The notes under the pieces were generated by a model. The model had not been told where the DNA came from. It made no database searches and was given only the letters and a program-made list of their open reading frames with translations. Below are positions 11,031-22,619 of a stretch of 64,000 nt of DNA, in pieces (within the stretch, counting starts at the first letter, position 1; each line of letters opens with the position of its first letter). The position numbers and the translations under genes were made by a program. Source of the DNA: Sugiyamaella lignohabitans (taxonomy: Eukaryota; Ascomycota; Dipodascomycetes; Dipodascales; Trichomonascaceae); contig NC_031674.1 of the NCBI RefSeq assembly GCF_001640025.1, positions 2,294,001-2,358,000 on the forward strand, written 5' to 3'.

Positions 11031-12440
11031 CCGCTGGGACCGTATACCGTAGACCGGGCGAGGGGGGACTTGGTCTGTTTTGCTCGGCCTGGATTTGGTG
11101 TCCGAGCTTGGTCCGAGTCGGATGTGAAGTTATATGCGCCGAGCTTGCGTCACAAATTAAACTCGCTCACATTAGCTTTTTATTTGTTCTGGCACCTCTT
11201 CCATGGGCTGCCCTGTCATTTACAGTCTGTCATTGGGTCGTCAGCTATTCTATGACTCGGGCCTGTTGGGTGAAACTGTGGGGTATCAAAACACTGCATG
11301 CTTCCTGCGTGAGCTCCTGTCCTATCCTGTACCTGTATCTGTACCTGTAAGGAGTTGATCCACCACCGCAGTCAATGCTTGTTAGTTAGTTAGCTGACCA
11401 GCAGCCCGCTAGCCTGCTAGCTAAATTCGATGTTAGTTTGATAGTGGGGGAAGGAGGGTGGGTAGCTAGATCCATGCTACTAAAAGCGGCCCAAAAAATC
11501 GACTGGTGGTTGAGAGTCACGCCGATGGCGGCGGCGGATGGTGCATGGTCGTCTCATCAACTCGAGCGAGCGATGCTGGATTGGCACTTGCCGCTTGTTT
11601 CCGTGCGAATATCAGCCCATCCTGCCGGTTCTAGAATTCTGCGTTTGAGCTAGAATGCGTCTGGCTCGAGAGATGTCTCAATATGAGACAACCTAATTCA
11701 GCCTCTCGACGCAGTCAACGATTTGTTCTCCGCGTGGAATCCATCTCTCATCGATGCCATCATCATGACACAGTGGGTATGCTTCAATGTCTCATAACTG
11801 GGGTTGTGTATATTGTGTGTGTGTGTTTGTATGACTATTATGTTAATGAATATTTACATGCACGCCCGTCTCCACTACTGTGCATAGTTAAACCGTGGCG
11901 GTCGCAATAAATACGGAACTTAAAACTAATCAGATCCTATTCGAGAACGACCGTTTTAGACTTCAACATCGGCCCGGTTCGGCCTCTGCTATTTTCCAGC
12001 AAACAGGACTGAGCTCATTTGGTCTAATTCGCCAGTACAGCTAAGATGCTATGCCATTCATTCTTAACCTATATCGTGCTAGCCATACTTCCGTCCACCC
12101 GTGAATCTGCAAACTAATGAGCGCCACTATGCACCCCGCCATTACTGCCCAGTTGGGCGATCGCCCGGTCTGACCCCCGAAAACGACGCCTCCCCCGCCC
12201 TGTACTGATTCCTATCAAGCAGACCAGCGCTTCGGGACGATATCGACCTCTATCGTCATAAAACGACAATCTCTAACAATACACCACAAACTGTATCGAA
12301 CCTCCGACTCCTATACTACGGCCTTTTCTATCTCATAGTACGAAAACGGTATGCGATGACAACGGGCCGATGACATTTCCACCGCCCGCTCTCTAAAATT
12401 TCCCAAAGACGCTTCCAGTGTCCGGTCCCACCGACGCTCG

Positions 12441-12499
12441 ACTCGAGCGAAGCGAGAGGAGCCACGGGGTCTGGGGCAGAGCCCCAGCCGCCGGAGGCA
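12441..12499 (+). repeat. GC-rich triple-hairpin repeat, copy D
   Basis: Near-consensus copy: ACTCGAGCGAAGCGAGAGG, GCCACGGGGT, CTGGGGC-AGA-GCCCCAG (12471-12487), CCGCCGGAGGCAC. It is paired head-to-head with copy E 20 bp away. Confidence 0.9.
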
Positions 12500-12518
12500 C
12501 ACCTGGCCCGTCCCCACC

Positions 12519-12573
12519 TGCCTCCGGCGGCTTGGGCTCTGCCCCAGACCCCGTGGCTCCTGCTTCGCAGGAG
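12519..12573 (-). repeat. GC-rich triple-hairpin repeat, copy E
   Basis: Inverted partner of copy D, so that 12441-12573 is a ~130 bp imperfect inverted repeat. The first stem is CTCCTGC-GAA-GCAGGAG (12557-12573). It ends 48 bp downstream of the YCG1 stop codon. Confidence 0.9.
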
Positions 12574-12621
12574 TTTGCAACGGTTGTGGTGTTGATGTTG
12601 TATTTGGTTATGGAGTAGAGG

Positions 12622-15251
12622 TTACTCTTGTTCGGACTCGCTGGACTCGCTGGCGTCGTCGCCGTCGGTTGGGTTGGGTCCTGCGGTCGTGTCCGTGATG
12701 GTCTCGGTTGGTGGGTTGAGGTCGCTGACTTCGGTTGATGCTGTGTCGTTGACAGTGGTAGAGTCGCCAGTGAGACCATCGACTACCGTTTGGAATCGGA
12801 TGAGGGCGTTTTTCGAGAGCGCCTCGCCGATGAGATCGTTTTCTAGAACGTCGGCCACCAGATCCCGAATGTCCCCGAGGCCTGTTGTGCTATCTTCAGC
12901 TGTCTTTGTGATGTTCAGTCTTGACAAGGACAGGCACAGTGCTTTTCTCTCGTCCTTGGAGTCGGTTTGAGTGATGCGCTCTAGAATCTCCTTCGCCAGC
13001 TCAACATGGACCAAGGACGAGACTCCCTGTCCGCCGACAACCTTTGCGGGATCTGTCCAGTCGACCAGTTGTTGCATAATTTGAGTCGGTGTTACCGTGA
13101 CTTCTCCTTCATCATATGCTCTGACTAAACGTCTCAAACTGTCGACAATTACTCGGCCCATTCTCTCCTGGTTCGACGACGACGAATAACAGTACACAGG
13201 CAAACAGAAACTCAACGTCTGTCGTAATTGCAGGTTCTCGGCACTGGCACTCTCGAAATAAACTACCACTAAAGTCTTCACAAGCTGTTGGTTTGTTAGT
13301 ATATGTATGCTCTTTTTTTTGTCTTTTTGTTGTTGGTGTCCCACATCAAACTTACATCTTCTTCGGTAAATACACCCTGGAGAAGCAGCTTGCAAACTGC
13401 TTCGGCAGCCAGTGCTTGCAATTCAGGCAGCCTGGTATTTCTAACTGCCTTGTAATACAACTTGTAAATGGTCATCAAGCTATCTTCGTTCACCACATCA
13501 AGACCGTGAATAATCAGCAGGTCGCTGATAATTCGAATGGCATCCAGTTTCAGTGATTCATGACCCTGTGCAAAGCATTGCACAAAAATGTCCAGATTCT
13601 TGGCTGCCAGATCTTTACTAAGGAATGAACACAGTCCAAGACAGTGGATACCTCTTTCTCGCACTGCAGCTTCTCCATTCTCCATTGCAGGAACAACCAG
13701 GGCGTGTAAAAGTGAGTTGAGATGCACATTGTCCTCGAGAGGCGACCGGATCAGCTCAAGAGCACTCTTCATTACAAATAGACACTTCAACAGAACTACC
13801 AGCTGTGATTCGTTTGACTCGTCGTTTTGATCAACTGTATCACGGATATCGTCGATCAACTCAACTAATATCTGAGAAAAGTCTCGCTCGCTAACCGAGA
13901 TTTTGTATATTATTTCCATTGAAAGGTTGATCAGGCTCTCATTAAGATCTAGGGCCACGATGGAATTTCGTAGCATAACAAGGTTTTTACGCCTGCCAAT
14001 TTCGTCACTGAAATCCGAGGTCGAGATTATTGTGAGAAGCTGTTCAATGATAAACTCCAATTCTGGGTCATTGCCAGTCTTTTCCAGTAATCCCAGGTAC
14101 TTTTCCGTCAGGAAAGCCAGTTTGGTCAGTTCTGGCATTCTTACATCAGCCAAGTCTTTCAGTTCATCGTGTGCATTGCAGTACTGATTGAACATACGTG
14201 CTAAAAAGACCGACTCCCCACTCAAAGCCTGCCAGAACTCGTCAGAAAATTGTAGTTTATCCAAAACATCCCGCCTGGAATCAAAAAAGGCCAACATAGC
14301 TGTCTCGGCGATTTTACTATTCAACACATCTAGACGTTCCAGCAACTCAACTAGATCATTGTTGGTTGTTTCAAGCCAATTGGAAACAAACATCTTAGTT
14401 GCTGCTGTACGAACTGCAGAATCACGGTCTTGTAATCCCCACTGAAGAATTTTTTCTCTCATGCCGATACTTAACTGACGGAAATCACCGATTTCTTTCA
14501 ACGTGCGCGAGTAGACACATCGACGGGTCGTTGGATGGACGTCACGAGCTCTTTCTAAAAGATACGGCAGACTCTTGGGAGTCTTGACAAGATTGAGAAG
14601 AATAGCTCGCCTAACTTCAGCACTAGTATCTGTGCGTAACGAGGAAATCAATGTCTTTCCAATTTCGTCCTCATCCTCGTCTTCCTCTTCGTCCACGCCT
14701 TGGAGTCTGCATAGTGCAAGTGAGGCTTGGAGACGAACTGAGGGTTCTTTGTCGTGTAATCTTGAAATCAAGTCTAGACTGATTTCACTGAATAAATCAT
14801 CGCTAATCTCTCCAATATGATTGATGGTGACAGCAATGAGCTGACAACAACGGAACCGAACATTCTTATCTTTAGCAGTAATACCGCGACGAAGATGTTG
14901 AATAATAAACTCGGCAAAATAGCCAATCGATGATTCTTCATTTTCATCGGTGTTTTGTTCATTTCCATCATTTGCTTGGCGACTAACAAATGTCTCAACA
15001 AACTTGACAATTCGGTCTGCACAAGTTTCCCCTTTCTTGACAGGAAGAATTCGATTAATCATCATCACGAAGATTTTGTTGAATATACTTTCGAGCCCAT
15101 GTTTATTGGACTTGTCGCGAAGTGCTGAAAGCTTGATAACCAGTTTCTGATGAGTAGCTATAGACCGCTGAGCCGAGTCAAATATCTGACCAACAAGCAC
15201 ATTCAAGGTTTGAATATCCTCATTTGTCACGCCTGGTGGTAACAACGGCAT
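12622..15251 (-). CDS. YCG1: YCG1 (CAP-G), condensin HEAT-repeat subunit (one intron)
   Basis: Condensin I regulatory subunit that binds DNA together with the kleisin Brn1 and supports mitotic chromosome compaction. Exon 1 is 15251-13356 and exon 2 is 13284-12622, giving 852 residues. The intron 13285-13355 (donor GTAAGT, branch TACTAAC, acceptor CAG) joins VFTEED to LVKTLVVVYFESASAEN, restoring the conserved C-terminal part with LRQTLSFCLPVYCYSS. The N-terminal block AQRSIATHQKLVIKL and the HEAT segments VRFRCCQLIAVTINHIGEI and DKEPSVRLQASLALCRLQG are typical of CAP-G. It is shorter than Saccharomyces Ycg1 (about 1035), mostly at the acidic C-terminus, which here ends in an Asp/Glu/Ser tail. 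It diverges from QCR2. Confidence 0.92.
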
Positions 15252-15724
15252 GGTTTCCTACAAATCTATTCGTGTCGTGTTCTGATTACCTTGTTCCAGA
15301 AAAGTCTGAAAAAAAAAGTGCAGACTTAAAAGAACTAGTAATTAATTTACACCTGGTCTAGGTGCGTCAAAATAAACATATAAACATACAGCTATCACGC
15401 TTTACTGTACATGTAAACAGTGAGCTGCAGGTTGGGTCACCACAGCAACAGAGACACAGGTCTGATACCCGCATGTTATCCATATACACATATTTTTCTC
15501 GAGTGCAGCATGGACCAATAAAATGACTTCTTTTAGATGAAGAGGCTCCCAATTGAAATAATTCACCTTACATTGACGGACAATTACAGTTGAAGACATA
15601 TCGAGGAAAATCACCCATTTTTTTTGGTAGCAATTTTTTGAACTACAACTAGAGGAACAGCCGGTCCGTGGTTTTTTCTTTTTGTTTCAATATTTGGTCG
15701 TCTTTTCTAAAAAATTCATAAAAA
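15252..15724. promoter_or_regulatory. Divergent YCG1/QCR2 promoter region
   Basis: 473 bp. A CCAAT pentamer at 15515-15519, 206 bp before the QCR2 ATG, fits HAP-complex control of respiratory genes. A T-rich tract (about 15670-15690) lies just before QCR2. No gene is seen. Confidence 0.6.
15515..15519 (+). promoter_or_regulatory. CCAAT box, candidate HAP site for QCR2
   Basis: CCAAT in the context TGGACCAATAAA. HAP2/3/4/5-type complexes activate respiratory-chain genes through such boxes. A pentamer can occur by chance, so support comes only from its position upstream of QCR2. Confidence 0.35.
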
Positions 15725-16987
15725 ATGCTTTCCAAGTCTTCAATTTTGAGAACCTCTGGAGGTCTCTCCACGAAGCGCACCATGGCCCGTTTCCTGTCGA
15801 CCACTGAGGCTAGCGGTCTTAAGGTTTCGTCAATTGAGGATAGCAGACCAGTCTCTGAGATCTCCTTGGTTGTTCGTGCCGGTTCCAGATACGAGCCCAA
15901 GCATGCCGACGGTGTCGCTCACTACCTTGAGAAATTCGCTTACAAGAACACACAAGCCAGATCTGGTTTACGTTTGACCCGTGAATCGGAACTTTTGGGT
16001 GGTCAATTGTCCAGTTCTTTGACCAGAGAGAACCTTATTCTGACTGCCAAGTTCCTTCGTGAGGACTTGCCATACTTCGTCAATGCTCTTGGTGATGTTG
16101 TTGAGAATACCATTTACAACAAGTACGAACTTGATGAGGAGGTTGCTCCTCTTGCCAAGCTCGAATATGAGCTTGCTCACTCTACTTCATCTGCCTACGT
16201 TGCTCTCGAGGCTGCTCACCAAGTCGCTTTCCACACTGGTCTTGGTAACTCGATTCTATCGCACCCATTGAACCCTGTTTCTATTGATGCCATTAAGAAC
16301 TATGCTCGTGAAGCTTACGCCAAGGCCAATATTCAAATTGTCGCTCGTGGTATTGATGAATCCGACCTCTCTGCTCTCATTGGTTCCTCCAAGTTGAGCA
16401 GCTTGTCTGCTGGTTCTCCTCTTGAGACCCCCTCCACCAGCGTTCACTCTGGTGAGGCCCGTATTCGTGCCGCTCCCGGCAATGTCAATGCTGTTGTCAT
16501 TGCTTTCCCCACCACTGGATCTTCTGCTGCTAACAGCATTCTTGCTCAACATCTCGGCACTGCTGTCCACAGTGTGAAGTGGTCTCTTGGTGGTAGCACA
16601 CCTTTGGGTGTTGCTGGCCGCAAGACTGGTACTACCATCTATGCTACCAACGCCGCCTACTCCGATGCTTCATTACTCTATTTAACTGTTGAGGGCCCAA
16701 CTGCTGCCGCTGCCAAGGCCGGTGCTATTGAGGCTGTCAATGCTCTCAAAGCCGTTGCTGCAACCGAGCTCACTTCTGAGCAACTCACTAGAGCCACTGC
16801 CAAGGCCAAGTTTGCCAACGCTGAGGCTCTTGAGAGCTCTCTATCCACTGTCATCACCCCTGCTGTTGATACTTCCATCACTGCCGCTACTCTTAAGGAG
16901 ACCGCTGCTGCCCTCACATCTGGTAAGGTTGCCCTTGCTGTTGTTGGACAAGTTACCGAGCTACCATACCTGGATGAACTTTTCTAA
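15725..16987 (+). CDS. QCR2: QCR2, core subunit 2 of the cytochrome bc1 complex
   Basis: Matrix-facing core protein of respiratory complex III, an M16-type peptidase homologue without catalysis. It has 420 residues. The N-terminus (MLSKSSILRTSGGLSTKRTM) is basic and Ser/Thr-rich like a matrix presequence. The inverzincin position reads HYLEK in place of HxxEH, so the second zinc ligand is missing, as expected for an inactive core protein. SRYEPKHADGVAHYLEKFAYKNT and LGGQLSSSLTRENLILTAK match the family. Codons are strongly biased toward GCT/GTT/CTT, consistent with high expression. It converges on SKI3. Confidence 0.92.
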   Translation: MLSKSSILRTSGGLSTKRTMARFLSTTEASGLKVSSIEDSRPVSEISLVVRAGSRYEPKHADGVAHYLEKFAYKNTQARSGLRLTRESELLGGQLSSSLTRENLILTAKFLREDLPYFVNALGDVVENTIYNKYELDEEVAPLAKLEYELAHSTSSAYVALEAAHQVAFHTGLGNSILSHPLNPVSIDAIKNYAREAYAKANIQIVARGIDESDLSALIGSSKLSSLSAGSPLETPSTSVHSGEARIRAAPGNVNAVVIAFPTTGSSAANSILAQHLGTAVHSVKWSLGGSTPLGVAGRKTGTTIYATNAAYSDASLLYLTVEGPTAAAAKAGAIEAVNALKAVAATELTSEQLTRATAKAKFANAEALESSLSTVITPAVDTSITAATLKETAAALTSGKVALAVVGQVTELPYLDELF

Positions 16988-17095
16988 ACATCAAAATTTT
17001 AATTGTAGTAAATATAATATAAGCATTAGACTCCTAACTCTTTAACTTACTGATGGCTCTCTCCGGAGATTGTGTTACGGACGTAGACGAGAAAC

Positions 17096-17148
17096 GACTC
17101 GAGCGTAGCGAGAGGAGCCAGGGGCACAGCCCCAGCCGCTCGAGGCAC
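17096..17148 (+). repeat. GC-rich triple-hairpin repeat, copy F (shortened)
   Basis: Copy lacking part of the CCACGGGGTCT linker: CTCG-AGCGTAG-CGAG, then GGGGC-ACA-GCCCC, then CCGCTCGAGGCAC. It sits between the convergent QCR2 and SKI3 stop codons. Confidence 0.75.
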
Positions 17149-17207
17149 AATCAAGGAACCGAGTGGCTAGAGATATCTGTTGAATTCATGTATATAGAGC
17201 TATCGAT

Positions 17208-20200
17208 CTATGCTTGTTCTAAGACCTCTTTTAGGCCGTCCCAGCTAGAAACTGTCCAAGGCGAGTAGAATACAGCTCTCTGTGCCGCCTGTATACTACC
17301 ATCGGCTTTGTTATATGCCACGCTCAGCTCCTCGGCATTTATCGATTGAGCATGTTTGAGAGAATTAAGCGACTCGGCAGTTTTTACTGCGAGTTGTAAG
17401 TTGATATTCTTCAGAATACCATAACGTGAGGGCCACATATATAGAGCCTTTTGCCAAGGAGCATTTGATTTCTGAATCATTGATAAAATCTCCTGCACAC
17501 TGTTATCACGGTCTTTAACAAGATCATCCAGAGATAGTTGTTGAAGCTCATCACCAGCAGCATCCAAGAGCTCGGGATCGTTCAACAGTCCAATCACACC
17601 CAAGAGAAGAGTCATCTTCACTGATGAACCCTTGTTTCCGATGCTGGAATAAAGTTGTTCGAGGGCCACCTCACGTTCTTCGTCACCACCATTGGCCCAT
17701 AAAACCTGTACCAACAGGATGACAACATCCTGGTTTTCTCCTGAAACTTCAAGAGCAGTCTTGAAATACTCAATTGCCTCCCCGAATTGGTCGCAGAAGT
17801 ATAGACCGATTCCGGCAACCAAACTACTCGATAACAGGAGAGTTGAATATTCTGGCGACTCATTTAACAATTGAAGAACTGTTTGTGCATCTTCCACTGC
17901 TTCGTTGAATTGGTGAGCTCCCAGCCGCAGTCTTGCTAATTGTGTTTTGGCCCTTGCGTATTTAACCAAATCGTTTTCAGACTCTCCCTGATCATAATCT
18001 GCCTCAACCTTTTTACACAATGCCTCTAAATACTTAATACCGTCGGTAAACCCTGCAGTTCGTTCCAAAAGCATTCCTTGTACAGTCAAACCAAGATAAG
18101 AATCTGGCGAGAGTAATAGGTACTTCTGAAGTGCCAATACACCTGTATCAAGCTCAATCGCCTTCCCTTTCGCGCCAAGCTCAGGAGTTTTGGAACTTTC
18201 CAGTACAGAAAGTCCATAGAGAAATTTAGCAAGCCCATCGTTACCCTTAGAAATTGTGTATGAGTGTTCAAAGAGATTATTTGCCTTTTTGGTGTTACCA
18301 AGGGTAGCATCAATAACAGCCTGACAGACCCATGACACTACAAAATCAGGGTCAACCGCTTGAGCTTTGTCTATTGCTTCAGATGCTAACTCAAGATCAC
18401 CTTGGGCCATATATAGAAGAGCAAGATTTGACCAAGTTCTAGGTTGTCTGGGGTTCAGACCAAGCGATCTGATGAAACAGTGTTGAGAAACTCTTGCGTT
18501 TAGTGAGTGAGATGCAATTCCATAAGCATTCCAGAATTCGGTATTTCGCGGTTCAGTTTGAATCGCCTTTTTAAAGCACGAGATGGACTCATGAAGGTAA
18601 TCTTCAGTGGGTTCAAAATGATGCGCTTTTAAATAAGCAAGACCCAGGTTATGTGCAGCAAGGCCCTTTGCGGCAGTGGGAGCAGTTTCTGAAGAATTCT
18701 GCAGGGCCTTGATCATGCATGCAATGATAGTTGTGCGAACGTTTGACTCGACCGAAATTTCATCACCGAAAAGCGTTGTCAGCTTGTCTAGAGGTATATC
18801 ACCCAGCTTGGACTCGACAGTCAAAAACACTTCACAGGCATCTCCGACGCCTTTCCACAGAAATGAAGTAGACACAGATTTTCCCTCATCAAGGAGTAAC
18901 GCCTTTTCCTCTGAAGCAACATCAATAGCCCCTATAGCCCTTCGTACAGCATCTCCATAGAAATCATTTTCAAGGCTGTACTTGGCTGAGAGAATATACG
19001 TCTCCAACAGTGCCGATCCGACCGGAAACTCGGTTAAATTTAAATTTCCAATCTCTCGAAGTTCGGTTAGAGCTTTGTCAAATTCCTGCATCTCCCGCAA
19101 AACCAATGCATACTGATACTGAATGGCCCTGTTGTCTGGATCTAGAGCCTTAGCTCTCTCGTATGCCTTGGCAGCAGCAACGTATCTTCCACTGTTCGCA
19201 TATGCTTCTCCCAATCCTAGCCAGGTGTGTGAATCTTTGGGTGTAATTCTAAGGGATTTTTGGAAATATTGAACTGTTTTGGCATAATCCCTCTGATTTA
19301 GTCCAACTATGCCTAATGCTCTATATGGCCAGCTAGACTCTCTGCCACTATATGTACGGAGTCTATCTGATTCAACTACTCTACTGGCAATGACTTCGAC
19401 CAACTCCCACTCTCCTTTTTCTGCAAATTCGGTAGCCAATTGATATGCTGCATCTAGTTCACCACCGTCAATCTCAAATGCTTTATAAAAACACTTGGAT
19501 GACCTGCCAGTGTCTTTGAGCACCTTTGAGTAAAAGAACCCAAGCGATGTATATGCAGGAGCGTAGTTTGGATTCTCCTGTAATGATTGAACAAATGCCT
19601 TGAAGGCTTCTTGAGTCTGGGTTGAGAGCGACGCATCCTTGGCCGGCGAATCTTTGTCATTGTCCTTAGTCTCTCGTTTGTAATCCCATAAACTCGAACC
19701 TATTCTCCACCAAATTTGTGCTCTGTAGTCCACAGATAATGGATCGCTCCCTGTCATCATTTCAAGGCATTTTTCCAGTAGTTTTCTACCTTGTTCACGT
19801 TCACCAATTAAAACCAAGCACCAGGAGTACTCGAAGAGAGCCTGGAAATTAGTTGGACTCTGCTCGATGACGGATTTCAGCAGTTTAATAGCAGGCTTGA
19901 ACTGTCGCTTTTCACGAAGAATCAACCCCTTACCGATGCTGGCTTCAATATTTTTAGAGTCATGCTTAAGTACAAAGTCAAAAACCTTGATTGCAATATC
20001 ATAGTTCTTTGGTGCTTGGTAGTAAATGTAAGCAGTACCAAGAATCAAAGACAGATTATCTTTTCCATTGGGGAAGAGCTTTGTTGTAGTCAGTGCAGCC
20101 TTTTTTACTGCTTCCAGACCACGTTGCGCAATATCGACTGCGGTCTCATATTCTTGAAGACGAAGGTAAAAGGCACCCAGAATTCGGTAACAAAGAATAG

Positions 20201-21622
20201 AGTCTTGATCGGAGGCAAATCCTTCGGCCATAGCTTCCAGTACTTCGGCAGGCTTCCATACAGCTTCTTTCTCGATCTCAGGATCATTTTGGCCATTGGT
20301 GGGTGCATCTTCATCCTCAACGTCTACACCTTCACTCTGTAGCAATTTGGCTGTTTCTGGATCATCTTTAATTGCAATACGAATTTTCTGTTTTCCTTTC
20401 TTTTTGTCATGCTGTTTGTCAGTCGCCGTCTCTTTCTTCTCATCTAGGTTTTTCATTTGGGCTGAAGTAAAGGGTGAAATTTCAGAGTGTAAAAAGCCGT
20501 CTAGAACTTTCGCCAAACCTTCTCTAGGAAATTTCTCGACAAACATGCTAACGACTGATAAATCTAGATCCTTGAATTCTTTAACATCCTGCCAGTCGAT
20601 GCTGACTCTCCAGGGTGTTGGGTCGGGTGAGTCGACAATTACCATACCACTAGCCATCTCCTGCACCTCATTCAGGATATTCTCCTTCTCTGCCTTTTTT
20701 GGTGATAACTTCAACAGCTGATATTTATGTTTCAAAAGCTTGACTTCAGTCAGTCGACGCAGATCATCATCATTCGAAATATTCATTAAATCTTGGTACA
20801 ATCTAGGCAGCATTGATTGACTAAGGATAGTGTATTTGGCAGCGTCGCTGTTACCACCAGCAGCAGCACTGGCCCTTGGGCCAGTAGGTACTCTAAATCT
20901 ATTCTTTGCCACGGTCTTGTTAATTTTTTCATTTTCTTCAGATTCTGAAATTTTGATGAGTCGTGTCAAGGTAACTTCCGGTTTCAAGAAAGTACCAGTC
21001 ATAAAGTCATACAGTTCATTATCTGGGAGTTGCATCTCCAACAACGCTTTAGTCTAATTAATGTTAGCGGGACAGAAGGATACCACAGGTTAATATGCCG
21101 AAATTTAATAAATCCCTGGCTTGGATAACAGATTTGGCTCGCAATCATATACTTACAGCTTCTGAATCATTGGCACTGTTGATATACCTGATGGCTCGGA
21201 CAAATTCCTTGGAAGCGGTATTTCTATCATCTACTTCCTCATAGCATTTTAACAAGCCATCTAAAGCCTGAAGGTAGTTCAGAGGTTCCTTCATTCCTTC
21301 ATACAGACTTTGAAGACCCTTCCAGGCGACAGCTTCGTGTGGTCTGAGGGCAATGGCTGCCGAATAAGCACGATGCGACTCAAAAGGTTGATCTATCATC
21401 TGGTGGCTCTTGCCTTTGAAAATATAACTAGTTTCCTTGTTAGTCATAAAACTAGAAAGTGCCATGGGAATATAATTGAGCTCGTTAAGATTCAAATTGA
21501 TTAACATACGCATAGTAGTTGTCAGGATCCTGCTCTAAAACTTCATCTGAATACTCTAAGGCACTCTCATAGTCACCATCAGCCAATGCATTTTTGGCCA
21601 ATTTCAATGTTGATTTGGACAT
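17208..21622 (-). CDS. SKI3: SKI3, TPR scaffold of the Ski complex (two introns)
   Basis: Scaffold of the Ski2-Ski3-Ski8 complex that feeds mRNA to the cytoplasmic exosome. Exons are 21622-21510, 21427-21157 and 21053-17208, giving 1409 residues (Saccharomyces Ski3 has about 1430). Intron 1 (21428-21509) has GTATGT, GACTAAC and TAG; intron 2 (21054-21156) has GTAAGT, GCTAAC and TAG. Splicing gives an N-terminal TPR (YESALEYSDEVLEQDPDNYYAYIFKGKS). TPR helices run throughout, for example YAPAYTSLGFFYSKVLK and HTWLGLGEAYANSGRYVAAAKAYERAKAL. The LPRLYQDLMNISNDDDLRR and PWRVSIDWQDV blocks are typical of Ski3. A Lys-rich charged insert lies near residue 340. Confidence 0.92.
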
Positions 21623-22047
21623 GATTCTATGATTTACTGCTTTACAAGCAGTCGAAGGTGAGCTTTAATATGGTCCCAGTCAGTAAATAGATCATACATA
21701 CATCAACAATCGCAGTTATGCTTAAATCAGTACATGGACGTTTTACAAACAGCTCTTAACAGAATATTTCCCTCCCCTATTAAATTCCTGGGCTGAATTC
21801 CTTCTAACACTAATGAAAACGGGTTACAAATTATGGGATTATAAGCGACTCCAATAAGATAGTACGAGACAATGCTGTCTGAAATCGGATCCAGAGACTC
21901 ATGTTCTGTATTCAGTGGACCCTGACGAGCCCTGATCGGCAGTCACTGAGCGGCGCATATAACGATAAATTCACCGTAGCTCTTTCCGACTGATGCTGGT
22001 GACTTTGGCAGCTTGATTACACTCAGAGCTCTAACTCTTTATCTAAA
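21623..22047. other. Divergent SKI3/NCE101 intergenic region
   Basis: 425 bp between start codons. I find no clear known element; composition is mixed. It presumably contains both promoters. Confidence 0.5.
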
Positions 22048-22404
22048 ATGAGCCAACCGGTTGTTAGATACCCGTATCTTATTTCCAAGTAAGCGAAAGA
22101 GAACATACTGTTCTGTGTTGGCTCTAGTAGGAAAATTGACCCTGTTATCACAGTTGAATCAACCATCCTGTTCGAGCTAATTCCACAGATTTTAAATTCC
22201 TACGGAGCCCAAGAGACAATAGTCTATACTATTTTCTGTAAATGGAATGGATGAGAGCTCTACTAACTTTGAAGATCATTGGACCCAATTTTTGCAATTG
22301 CAGTGGGCATTTCAGCATTCGCTCTTAGTGAACGACGTGAAGCTGAAGAAGGCAAGAAGACTTTGCGACAACTGGTCGAGGAAAAGTTTAAAAAATCCAA
22401 CTAG
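22048..22404 (+). CDS. NCE101: NCE101-like small membrane protein (one intron)
   Basis: A 56-residue protein found only by splicing. Exon 1 is 22048-22088 (MSQPVVRYPYLISK, last codon split), the intron is 22089-22274 (GTAAGC, TACTAAC, AAG) and exon 2 is 22275-22404. The joined protein reads YPYLISKSLDPIFAIAVG followed by ISAFALSERREAEEGKK and a basic tail ending EEKFKKSN. It aligns with yeast Nce101 along its whole length: YAPFLLGK near the N-terminus, SDPLLAIMVG in the hydrophobic segment, then Tyr/Ser-Glu-Arg and a basic tail. NCE101 was linked to leaderless export in yeast, and its molecular role is unclear. One membrane span, N-terminal. An intact reading across the conserved SxDPxxAIxVG block supports the AAG acceptor. 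Confidence 0.8.
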
Positions 22405-22583
22405 CAGTTTGTTGAATAAATTATTTATTGTCTTAATCCAACATAAAAATTGTATAAATAGTCGTGTGTATTTCCTATCAGTAGGTACAGGCGCACTTTA
22501 TCCAAGAAAACCAATAAACAGTTGATGGAATAAATTACTTATTGTCTTAACCCAATATAATAATAGTATAAATAATGATGTAC
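22405..22583. repeat. Imperfect ~65 bp direct duplication between NCE101 and IEC3-like stops
   Basis: Two copies (22405-22470 and 22519-22583) share CAGTT...GGAATAAATTA-TTATTGTCTTAA-CCAA-ATAA in the same order, with about 48 bp between them. The first starts right after the NCE101 stop. They are AT-rich and probably lie in the 3' UTR/terminator region. Confidence 0.7.
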
Positions 22584-22619
22584 ATTGACTGATGGTATGC
22601 CAATCAGTAACATCGTATC

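Larger units (their letters stand above)
9415..12621. other. 3.2 kb gene-free region upstream of CAT8
   Basis: Lies 5' of CAT8 and 3' of YCG1, both on the minus strand. I see no supportable gene. It is unusually GC-rich between about 10.4 and 12.6 kb and holds four copies of the triple-hairpin repeat in two inverted pairs (B/C, D/E), a long pyrimidine tract at 10206-10330, a short TA run near 9892-9905, CCTGTA-like hexamers near 11326-11349 and a TG run near 11811-11827. Some of this may be the CAT8 promoter; which part is unknown. Confidence 0.6.

Noticed and set aside
10423..11350. Several 60-130 codon ORFs in the GC-rich block upstream of CAT8
   Set aside because: They run through the GC-rich repeats on both strands; open frames are expected where stop codons are rare.
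12985..13395. Two separate genes at 12622-13395 and 13296-15251
   Set aside because: The overlap is explained by a 71 nt intron joining both halves of one YCG1 protein.
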